From assembly GCA_018985225.1 (NCBI GenBank), contig JADGIF010000068.1:1-23697 (forward strand): DNA of 23,697 nt, read 5' to 3'. Below the pieces are notes generated by a model, which was given only the letters and a program-made list of their open reading frames with translations, did no database searches and was not told the origin of the DNA. Made by a program: the position numbers and the translations under genes. Below, piece after piece: positions 9,481 to 16,339 of this stretch. The DNA is from Amoeboradix gromovi (lineage: Eukaryota > Sanchytriomycota > Sanchytriomycetes > Sanchytriales > Sanchytriaceae). How positions within the stretch are numbered: the stretch's first letter is position 1; each line of letters opens with the position of its first letter.

Positions 9481-9642
9481 AGCTGACCAGAGTATCCAGC
9501 TTTATGCAGTTGGGATACATATAATTGCGGTAAATAACTTCTTTAATTAGAATTAAAACCTGCTTTTATCAGACATTGTTTAGCAATTGTGAATGCGCGA
9601 CAGATGATTTGAGCAAACTCTCAAACTTTTCATAAGATTTTA
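9481..9642. other. Spacer between finger relic and tRNA-Lys
   Basis: This is AT-rich sequence without a gene I can support. A short minus-strand ATG frame near 9573 runs only eight codons before TAA. No oligo-T run of four or more occurs on the minus strand until 9555-9558, so tRNA transcription may extend into this spacer. Confidence 0.4.
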
Positions 9643-9716
9643 CGCCCTCGTGGGGTCTCGATCCCCAGACCTTCCGATTAAAAGTCGGACGCTCTACCAA
9701 ACTGAGCTACGAGGGC
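9643..9716 (-). tRNA. tK(UUU): tRNA-Lys (anticodon UUU)
   Basis: This is a full cloverleaf of 74 nt including the discriminator. The acceptor stem GCCCTCG/CGAGGGC is perfectly paired. The D arm is GCTC...GAGC with loop AGTTTGGTA. The anticodon arm is TCCGA/TCGGA with loop CTTTTAA, so the anticodon is TTT (Lys). The T arm is TGGGG/CCCCA with loop ATCGAGA, and the discriminator is G, as usual for tRNA-Lys. There is no intron and CCA is not encoded. Position 54 is A rather than T, and 60 is A. It lies 50 bp downstream of the gamma-tubulin complex gene on the same strand. Confidence 0.97.
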
Positions 9717-9766
9717 TTAGAATGCTGGCTCTACAAACACGATAAATTTAGGTTTACAATGGTACC

Positions 9767-11392
9767 TCATTTACTAAAGAAGTTGCTATAATCTAATCTT
9801 GCTAGTAATCCGTTCACTCTCATTGTCCACTCCGAATCGTTCTCCTGGCAGGCATTCTTTATCCATTCCTTGAATATATCTAACTTACTTCTCCACATCA
9901 TCAACAACTCCACGACATCCTGTTCCCGTTGTATCATTATTCCTAATTCTCTGGTACACCTCATCAGATCTAAGACTAGCATAACATCATCTACCGGTAA
10001 AAAACAGTTTTGACTCATTCTTATTAACATGGACTGGTGGATAAACTTCAAGTCACTAATCTCCACACTTAAATGCATTTTGTTTATCATTTCAGCCCAA
10101 TAGTGCTCAAGTATCTCACCAGTATATATAGTCATTGTAGTGATAACATGTTTTATATAATTCAGATTGATCAGCAGCGACTTGTTAGTAGGTTTACACT
10201 GCTTTAACTCATACATACTTATTCTTAATAGCCACTGATACTCAAAGAGATTTCTATAGCACTGTTCTATGGATTCATCCATTATCAGCCCAATTAGATC
10301 ATTGCTCTGATATTCTAGTCGGATAAGATCTAGCAAGGTGTGAGTAGTAAGCCGGTTTAATATGCTAGGATTAGACTTGTTTGGTGTGTTGTTTGTCTCA
10401 TCGATCATATAACCACGTCGTTTACTTCTCTTTTTAACCTTTGGATACGAGTATATAAGGCGGTGACAGGATTCATACAGAAGTTGCAATCTATTAGTAC
10501 TGGCAGACTGTTGCTGAATATTCAACTCATTATAAGCCAAATGAATAAAATACTCTATAGAATCACTTGGAAGCAGTAGAAAGTAATATTTGCGAGCGAG
10601 AAGCCATTCAAACAGATGAGATTGTTTTATTTCGTTGATTAGTATAATGTTTGCTTGCAAGTATATAGAACTTATAGAGCTATAAATATCGAGCTTGGAC
10701 TGTTTATTATTGCAGCAGTAACTTGCAAAAATAGAAGGAGTAATGGTAAAGTGGTCATTTACGAACTGAATCCAATGGTCATTGTCATATATAGATTGAT
10801 ACTTTGTGTATTTGGTAATGAAAAGTAGTTTGTCATGAATTTCATCTAATCCGCAAGGTGAAAGGGAATCACAGCCATACTTGATGTTGTTTAACAAATC
10901 ACCCAGTAGTGGTTTGGATATGTGTTCAAGAACATGTTCAATGAGTGTAGAATCTATTTGGATAAGTGCTAATTGAGAAATAATTGCAAGTACGAGATGG
11001 TTAGGAAGAACCAGCGGCGGCTGTTTCAACTTGAGCAATAGAGATTCTCGGATGTCTTTTTTCATAAATAAATCATTATTTAAAACAACAGCTTGCGAGG
11101 ATCGATAATCAGCATCGCTAGATAAAATAGAATTGACAATTGTATTTAATAGTTCCAAAGGCTTCTTGAGTGGATAAAGCATGTTCAACTGTTGATTAGA
11201 ATTTAATGAGAAGCCGTCAGCCATTAGGATATAAAGGTCCTGCATACAATTGCGGGTAAAAGCCTGAAGGGAACCAATTGCATTTGTGCTACAATCCAAA
11301 TCAACAAACTGCAGTAGGTTAGTAGCCAACAGTTTGTAGCTCGCAAGTTCTTTTGCATCCCAGCAACTGGTCAAAATACTCATATGTGTCAT
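9767..11392 (-). CDS. Gamma-tubulin complex component (GCP family, 541 aa)
   Basis: GCP proteins build the gamma-tubulin ring that nucleates microtubules at spindle pole bodies. Diagnostic pieces are visible. ARKYYFLLLPSDSIEYFIHLAYNEL (266-290) corresponds to the family's K-YFLL-x2-GD-F element, although the usual GD is SD here. YTGEILEHYWAEMINK (423-438) followed by DLKFIHQSMLIRM (447-459) is the C-terminal GRIP2 region. The end LLARLDYSNFFSK resembles the RLD-Y/F-N tail of GCP4 and GCP3. At 541 residues it is short, closer to S. pombe Gfh1/Mod21 than to GCP2 or GCP3, so I favour a GCP4-like accessory component without certainty. A basic patch (KVKKRSKRR, 318-326) sits in the middle. An in-frame stop precedes the ATG directly, so any missing N-terminus would require an upstream exon. 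Confidence 0.82.
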   Translation of the reverse strand: MTHMSILTSCWDAKELASYKLLATNLLQFVDLDCSTNAIGSLQAFTRNCMQDLYILMADGFSLNSNQQLNMLYPLKKPLELLNTIVNSILSSDADYRSSQAVVLNNDLFMKKDIRESLLLKLKQPPLVLPNHLVLAIISQLALIQIDSTLIEHVLEHISKPLLGDLLNNIKYGCDSLSPCGLDEIHDKLLFITKYTKYQSIYDNDHWIQFVNDHFTITPSIFASYCCNNKQSKLDIYSSISSIYLQANIILINEIKQSHLFEWLLARKYYFLLLPSDSIEYFIHLAYNELNIQQQSASTNRLQLLYESCHRLIYSYPKVKKRSKRRGYMIDETNNTPNKSNPSILNRLTTHTLLDLIRLEYQSNDLIGLIMDESIEQCYRNLFEYQWLLRISMYELKQCKPTNKSLLINLNYIKHVITTMTIYTGEILEHYWAEMINKMHLSVEISDLKFIHQSMLIRMSQNCFLPVDDVMLVLDLMRCTRELGIMIQREQDVVELLMMWRSKLDIFKEWIKNACQENDSEWTMRVNGLLARLDYSNFFSK

Positions 11393-11591
11393 ATTCTACA
11401 GAAACTAGGCAAACGTTTTAAAACAAATGTCTCAAAAAAGCAGAACTATCAAACTGGAGTTGTTCCATCTTTTATAACATGCGCATGAGTTCTTTTTTGG
11501 CGAGCTTGCTCACTAAAACTTCTCTCTTGTTTTGTCATCCATTCTACCCCTGTCTACTTTCCAAAGGCATGTCCTAAATGTTTCAAACAAT
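11393..11591. promoter_or_regulatory. Shared divergent promoter of the GCP gene and CHM7
   Basis: 199 bp separate the two divergent starts. There is a TATA-like TTTATAA at 11471-11477, directly followed by the perfect 10-bp palindrome CATGCGCATG (11478-11487). GCTTGCTCA then occurs at 11504-11512; the same 9-mer recurs in the promoter upstream of the gene at 22046. Three ATG-initiated short frames precede the CHM7 start. Confidence 0.4.
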
Positions 11592-12776
11592 ATGAAAAGA
11601 GAATATGGGACAGAACAGCACAATGTCTTGCGCAGAAATACATGCAGTAAGGCTCATGATCTTGAAATTGATCTGTGTGACAGAATTTTGATGAAACAAG
11701 AAGTCTTACATTCCAATTTTCCAATTGAGAGACAGGTAAATCCTACTAAATTTGACCATTTAATGAGTGAATGGAACAATGCTCTTGATGAATACTTTAA
11801 TAATCATCCTGACGTATTGATATTTGATGTGTATTCCATTTCCAATGACCTCAACTACCCAGGATTGTACACTGCTTTGACCGAATATATAGGTAAACAT
11901 AAGCTTATATTTCAACAGCAGCTACCGTATTTCTGTAACTCTTATTGGAGTTATTTCAAGTTTGTGTTTTGCAAACAGTTCAAGGTTGAACAACGTGTTG
12001 ATAAAATGGAGGGATCCTTAGTTTATCTTCAGAGGCTTCAAAACGTTTCCGATCTTCTCGATAAACAAATATTGCATGATAGATCTTCAAAGCTTTTTAA
12101 TATTACAGATTTTAAACGTCTTCTTTCGACCTTTACGATTGATGTTAACTTCTTGTTTGATTATTTGCAAGCTGCAGGTACTATCAATGTCGATAAAAAC
12201 GCCGTAAAGTACAGCAAAGATCCTATTGTTGCAAGTGATCATCAAATCCTTAATGTTAAAAACACGCTTAGTACGCTTCAGAACAGGTCCGTAAGTCTTG
12301 AGTCAGATATACAGTCACTTCAATCTAATATAATAGCTAATAAACTCAACAAACAGAAAGCTTTGTCATTACTTAAAAAAAGGAAACAATATCAGTCGCT
12401 TTTGCAACAGCGTCAAACTACTATTCAAACATTAGATGACATGCTGATGAAAATAGATGAATGCGAGACCGACAAGCAGATCATGGATGCGTATCAGCAT
12501 GGATCGTCAGTTATCAAGACAACAATGAAGGAATATGGCTTAACCGTTGACAAGGTACATGACACAATCGCGATGGTAAACGAAGTTCTGCAAGATGCAG
12601 AGAACATCAACATTCCTAATTTTACCAGTGATGAAATCGAGAATGAGGTTGAGTTAGAGTTTAACGAGATGCTAAATGACTTGGAAATTAAATCAGAGGT
12701 GAAATTTCCAAGTATTCCAAGCGCTCCTATAAGCGATAAAAATGTGTTAAATACCGAAAATCCTGCTATTGCTTGA
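11592..12776 (+). CDS. CHM7: CHMP7/Chm7 ESCRT-III adaptor (394 aa)
   Basis: Chm7/CHMP7 recruits ESCRT-III to the nuclear envelope for membrane sealing and surveillance of nuclear pore assembly. Residues about 220-365 form a Snf7 domain. It begins with a basic coiled region and LKKRKQYQSLLQQRQTTIQT (261-280), with a DECETDKQIMDAY stretch and a TVDKVHDTIAMVNEV helix after it. The N-terminal half (about 50-215) is the expected winged-helix-like region, and the total matches yeast Chm7 (about 450) better than the ~220-residue core ESCRT-III subunits. The acidic DEIENEVELEFNEML segment (347-361) sits where C-terminal regulatory helices lie. The frame is open back to a TTG at 11532, but 11592 is its first ATG. 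Two tiny upstream ORFs precede it, so the 5' end is uncertain. AATAAA lies 16 nt past the stop. Confidence 0.88.
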   Translation: MKREYGTEQHNVLRRNTCSKAHDLEIDLCDRILMKQEVLHSNFPIERQVNPTKFDHLMSEWNNALDEYFNNHPDVLIFDVYSISNDLNYPGLYTALTEYIGKHKLIFQQQLPYFCNSYWSYFKFVFCKQFKVEQRVDKMEGSLVYLQRLQNVSDLLDKQILHDRSSKLFNITDFKRLLSTFTIDVNFLFDYLQAAGTINVDKNAVKYSKDPIVASDHQILNVKNTLSTLQNRSVSLESDIQSLQSNIIANKLNKQKALSLLKKRKQYQSLLQQRQTTIQTLDDMLMKIDECETDKQIMDAYQHGSSVIKTTMKEYGLTVDKVHDTIAMVNEVLQDAENINIPNFTSDEIENEVELEFNEMLNDLEIKSEVKFPSIPSAPISDKNVLNTENPAIA

Positions 12777-12807
12777 TCTTCGAGTCAAACTAAATAAACT
12801 AATTTTA
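12777..12807. terminator. Convergent 3' ends of CHM7 and ARMC8/GID5 (31 bp)
   Basis: The plus strand has AATAAA at 12793-12798, 16 nt after the CHM7 stop. The minus strand has AATAAA at 12804-12809, beginning at the second base of the ARMC8 TAA stop. Each transcript must run into the other gene before cleavage. Confidence 0.6.
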
Positions 12808-14714
12808 TTAAATGTTCATTGAAGAGTCAAAGTGTTCCAAACAAGTTTTCACTCTTCCTCGCACATCAGCATCTACATCCTGTAAATGTTGTTTTAGTTT
12901 GTCCTGAAAGCCATAGTTCCTTAATTTTTCAGTTCTAGTAAAACTTTCCATTTCGTCTTGCCATGTTAAGTTGATTATTGCCCATACCGAGGCTACCCTT
13001 ATACTGGCTTGCTCATGTGATATGTAATTGTACAACGCCTGTATTAATATATCAGATGCCAATATGGCTGATTTGTGGTTGTTATTACCAGTAGCTACAT
13101 TGACTACAACATACAATGCTTGCTGCAGTACCTGTGTGTTCACATTTCTTACTTTAGATTCTAAAAGTCTAATAAATTGGTTTGGATTAAATCCTTTGAA
13201 AACATCTTCAATATCCTAAATTAAAAGCTAATTACGATTTCGTCCATGCATGCTAGGTTTCTTATAAGGTTCAGTGCATGCTCCTGAATACTAGCATCAT
13301 CTTCCAGTAACAAATTTAATCGATCAAATGTTAAGCACTGCATAACTCGCTGCTTTAATGCTGTTTTGCTTTGATAAACAAGATTTTTTAGCGCCCATAT
13401 AGCATTTAATCTTAGCTTGATATTGGGTGAATGTACAAGAGCAACTAAAAACTCAATTCCCCCATTTTCAGTTACTTCATCTTTAACTGGACTAAAATCC
13501 AATACAATATTACAAAGAGTGGCACAAGCACTTATTTTTACATCATCGACGGGGTCCTTTAAAAGTGTTAAGATAGATTTAACAATCGAGGCATCGACAA
13601 GTGCAGTTCTTAGTGTTTTCACGGATCTGCTCAGTGAGCGCGTCAATTGGCAGGCTGATGATCTAATTGATATGTTCTTGCTGTTTAACAACCTGCTAAC
13701 CATTCCTAGAACTTTGGTGTCAATCACTTTCTTTCTGCAATCCTCCCTCAGCGACGAAATAGAACTAAGGGCCGTTAGTGAAGCTTCTACTTGCAGTACT
13801 AAAAGCTCATTAGCATCCTCTGTCCACGACTTTACCACTTGTGATAGCTTGGGAATAGCCTCAGCTTCGCTCGCCGCTTTTTGCAATTCTTCAGACCCAC
13901 TTGTTAGATAAGCTAAAACAAGAGCCGCCTTGTAATCAACTTCAGAGTTGAGAAGCTTCACCAGGGTAGGCAGCACAACTAAATTTACTTCTCTTTGTAA
14001 CTCATTGGCAACGTTGACTGCAAATAAATTTACCAAACAAGAGCACACAATTAGTTTGTCATTTGAATGCCTCATAGATTTGCATAAAGAGACCAATAGA
14101 GTGGACAAAAGTACCTGCTTGTCTCCGATTGCCAATTTCAGAGACATAACATGTTTAGCAATTTCTTGATTCTCTTTTAGAATGGCAGAAAGAGCTAACA
14201 AACAGTAGCTGACTAATTTAGGGTTATCACTAGATAGTAGCTGAATTATTTTGTCCATTCCACCACTTTCAGCAACCAGAGACTGATGTTGTTTGGTTTT
14301 GCAAATCTTGGAGAGAAGTTCGCACAATACAAGCGAGAGCTTAAATTTTGATTGATCCATGCTGTCAACAATACTTAATATGTTGCCATGTCCAACAGCG
14401 AATGTGTTGGATTCGTATACTGACCGCAGACATTTTGCTGCAGCAATCTTTGTGTCTACGTTTGTCGATTTAGAAAATAAGTCCCAAACTAGCTCACATT
14501 TTTCATGAGAAATAACAGCTTGAGGAATCAGCAAGCAGGAAGAAAGAAAAATTAGGGTATGCTGGAGAATTATTTCATCATGGATGCTAGACATTGAATT
14601 CAAAAGAGCATCGTATGTACCATCTTGTATACAAGACAGCTTCTCAAATGGATTACCGATCACTTTATTTCTTAGTATTTTGATTTCTTGTTCCGAAATA
14701 TTTGATTGAACCAT
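12808..14714 (-). CDS. GID5: ARMC8/Gid5 (Vid28) armadillo subunit of the GID/CTLH ubiquitin ligase, two exons (628 aa)
   Basis: Gid5/ARMC8 is the armadillo-repeat scaffold that docks substrate receptors onto the GID/CTLH E3 ligase (in yeast, gluconeogenic enzyme turnover). Exon 1 is 14714-13236 (493 codons) and exon 2 is 13215-12808 (135 codons plus stop). They are joined across a 20-nt phase-0 intron. Exon 1 carries ARM repeats from RNKVIGNP (ARMC8: KNAVIGNN) to EHALNLIRNLACMDEI. Exon 2 starts DIEDVF and continues with ALYVVVNVATGNNNHK and SVWAIINLTW. These are the counterparts of human ARMC8 DIEQVF, YVLSNVATGNESHK and AVWTIVNLTY. The 628-residue product compares with 673 in man. Unspliced, the frame ends four codons into or past the intron. 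An in-frame stop lies upstream of the ATG. Confidence 0.9.
13216..13235 (-). other. 20-nt intron in ARMC8/GID5
   Basis: The minus-strand sequence GTAATTAGCTTTTAATTTAG lies between codons ATC and GAT. It is bounded by GTAA and TTTAG, has a possible branch A about 8 nt from the end, and contains an in-frame TAA if retained. Removing it restores the conserved N-L-x(6)-DIE-x-VF junction of ARMC8. Confidence 0.85.
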
Positions 14715-14949
14715 TGTTTGGAAAATAATGGATTCCAGTTAAGATTTTTTGATGGTTTTCATCTTGAATCGTCAGAGCCAGTGGTGCTAGAGTTAGCAAG
14801 CAATTTGTGCGGTAGTGTTTTTTAGGTTCTCCAAGAGTCGACAAGGTCGGCGTGAAATATAAGGACCAATTTAAATGGAAATGTAATAATTCAATTTTGG
14901 AGAATTTAACAAGTGAATCGACCGTAGGATAAGGAACAATGATTGTCAT
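14665..14949 (-). CDS. Unrecognised 94-residue ORF overlapping the ARMC8 start
   Basis: This ATG-initiated ORF is on the ARMC8 strand in a different frame. Its last 50 bp overlap the first codons of ARMC8, and its TAA lies inside AATAAA (14664-14669), though that is within ARMC8 coding sequence. The product reads like a folded protein rather than low-complexity sequence: aromatic-rich LHFHLNWSLYFTP, then a LLTLAPLALTI strand-like stretch. I recognise no family and see no signal peptide or membrane helix. It could be a small gene, an unspliced part of a longer one, or chance in 5' flanking DNA. Confidence 0.3.
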   Translation of the reverse strand: MTIIVPYPTVDSLVKFSKIELLHFHLNWSLYFTPTLSTLGEPKKHYRTNCLLTLAPLALTIQDENHQKILTGIHYFPNNGSIKYFGTRNQNTKK

Positions 14950-15136
14950 TCATTTATTGTTTTACGAAAAGGAAAATAGACAAAAGATGTTCATACGCAA
15001 ATCTTAAAAGATTTTTATGATGAAGCTAAAGCAGTCGCTGCGCCCACCTAGTTCCAAAAGGTCATTAAGACAATAAACCAGAACATAAAGTCATTCTACT
15101 AATGAGCGTTAAAGCATCAAGTTGACAGAGATGAAA

Positions 15137-15311
15137 TTATAGTAAAACTATTCTTTTAATCTCCAGCTGATGAGCATAGCCTATTTTTGTAAAAACCGGA
15201 GCAACTTTTTTTAGAGACAGTGTCCGAATCGCTGTCGAAGTATCCAAGAGATTCCTTAATTCTGTGATTTCGTGTACAATGATTTCTAATTTCAAAGATA
15301 CTACTCGGCAT
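15137..15311 (-). CDS. Putative 51-residue protein with a 19-nt intron after codon 2
   Basis: Exon 1 (15311-15305) is ATG CCG A; exon 2 (15285-15137) runs to TAA. The unspliced frame has no ATG, only a TTG at 15343. Joining across GTAGTATCTTTGAAATTAG (15304-15286) gives MPKIIVHEITELRNLLDT and a Lys-rich second half with FTKIGYAHQLEIKR. An intron just behind the start codon is a common position in intron-poor genomes. The ELRxL...LG/IGxxH spacing faintly recalls the DASH subunit Hsk3, but this is a guess from a very short protein. It lies head-to-head with the gene at 15367, with 55 bp between starts. It could also be a chance frame. Confidence 0.3.
15286..15304 (-). other. Candidate 19-nt intron in the 51-residue gene
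   Basis: The minus-strand sequence GTAGTATCTTTGAAATTAG separates an ATG-bearing 7-nt exon from the open frame. The GTA start and ATTAG end resemble the two stronger introns at 13216-13235 and 22986-23005. An inner GTATC would give a 16-nt variant in the same frame. Confidence 0.35.
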
Positions 15312-15366
15312 CCTGATTGGTTATCAGACAACAAATGACTCAAAAACCGACGGAGTACTTTTTACA

Positions 15367-16296
15367 ATGCAATGGGTTTTACAAATTGTTTTAATGATGG
15401 GTATACCGTACGCTATCCAGAAGTTTTCGAATTGGAGAACTGCTAAGGTCTTTACAAAGCAGGAGTATAGATTGAAGGAACAGGAAAAAAGAAGAGGCCA
15501 CTCTATCTTTGCGAATGTTTTGTTGCTAACATCATTGGTAATCTTTGGCTACTTAATTTTGAATCCTGATGAATCCATGTTCACCAAAATTGGGTTGAGC
15601 CCTAAAACTAGAAATTATGAGTTGCGAAATACTTTAAGATCGTATCTAAGCGATATGATACCTAGTGATCCTGCGTATCATATTAACAGTATGGATCCCG
15701 TTAGCATATCTGGGGCTACCAATGATTACGATAAAATAAAGGTTTGGTATGAAATGATGAAAAACAAAGGTAAAAGATCATTGTATACATCTTACGGTGA
15801 TGCTATTTACTGTGAATTCTGCAAGTATGAAATTGACTACGCTTTCTATTACGCTCCAGAAGTCCTTAAGTGCTATCTCGGTCTCTTTTTACTTATTGGA
15901 TTGGTTACTATGACTTATCACAAATCTCAATGGCGTCTTAGTGCCAGCGTATTTGCAGCATCTATGCTAGTCTCTGAGATGTCTCTCATATTTATGAGCA
16001 AGGAAACATTAGACATGGTTCAATATTCTTATGCTTGGGATAGAGCAAATCAAGCAAGACATGTTTTGTTTTTTCTTCTTACTGTTGCCATGTTGGCTCA
16101 AAATAAACCAAACGTCACAAAGGACGATACACAAGAGATGTATTGTGATGAATTGGATATCTTAAGCTTTAAAATATTCAAAATTGCGAAATTATTGCAG
16201 CTGAAACAGCAGGTGGATAGCGGCAGCACTATTGGACCTATTCACCCTTCCAAGAAACATTTGCTACAGCATATTGTAGTTGAAAGAGAGATTTAA
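15367..16296 (+). CDS. Fungal-type conserved multi-pass membrane protein of unknown function (309 aa)
   Basis: Predicted membrane segments by eye are residues 1-17 (possible signal anchor), 47-66, 165-184, 191-210 and 231-245. Between the second and third lies a conserved-looking core: YGDAIYCEFCKYEIDYAFYYAP (143-164), containing C149-x2-C152, then a tryptophan/arginine pair (W189-R190) opening the next helix. I associate the order GDA...CxxC...DY-x-YY-P, a helix, WR and two more helices with a widespread uncharacterised fungal membrane protein, from memory and not by search. Its function is unknown. A basic, charged stretch (24-45) follows the first hydrophobic segment. A CCAAT box (ATTGG, 15316-15320) lies about 50 bp upstream. 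The 3' end faces the M16 peptidase gene across 38 bp. Confidence 0.6.
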   Translation: MQWVLQIVLMMGIPYAIQKFSNWRTAKVFTKQEYRLKEQEKRRGHSIFANVLLLTSLVIFGYLILNPDESMFTKIGLSPKTRNYELRNTLRSYLSDMIPSDPAYHINSMDPVSISGATNDYDKIKVWYEMMKNKGKRSLYTSYGDAIYCEFCKYEIDYAFYYAPEVLKCYLGLFLLIGLVTMTYHKSQWRLSASVFAASMLVSEMSLIFMSKETLDMVQYSYAWDRANQARHVLFFLLTVAMLAQNKPNVTKDDTQEMYCDELDILSFKIFKIAKLLQLKQQVDSGSTIGPIHPSKKHLLQHIVVEREI

Positions 16297-16339
16297 AACT
16301 AAGTAAATTTCTTGAGTTATAATTTATAAAATATTTATT
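16297..16339. terminator. Convergent 3' ends of the membrane protein and the M16C peptidase
   Basis: A 38-bp spacer separates the two stops. On the minus strand AATAAA (16334-16339) fully contains the peptidase TAA stop. The plus-strand gene has no AATAAA close to its stop. Confidence 0.55.

Noticed and set aside
11479-11577. A 32-codon plus-strand ORF before CHM7 as a first exon
   Set aside because: Joining it to CHM7 needs a 29-nt intron with a GTCCTA donor unlike the others, and the peptide has no recognisable match to CHMP7.
15017-15170. A C/D box snoRNA suggested by ATGATGA at 15017-15023
   Set aside because: The nearest CTGA is about 140 nt away, with no terminal stem and no matching second pair of boxes.
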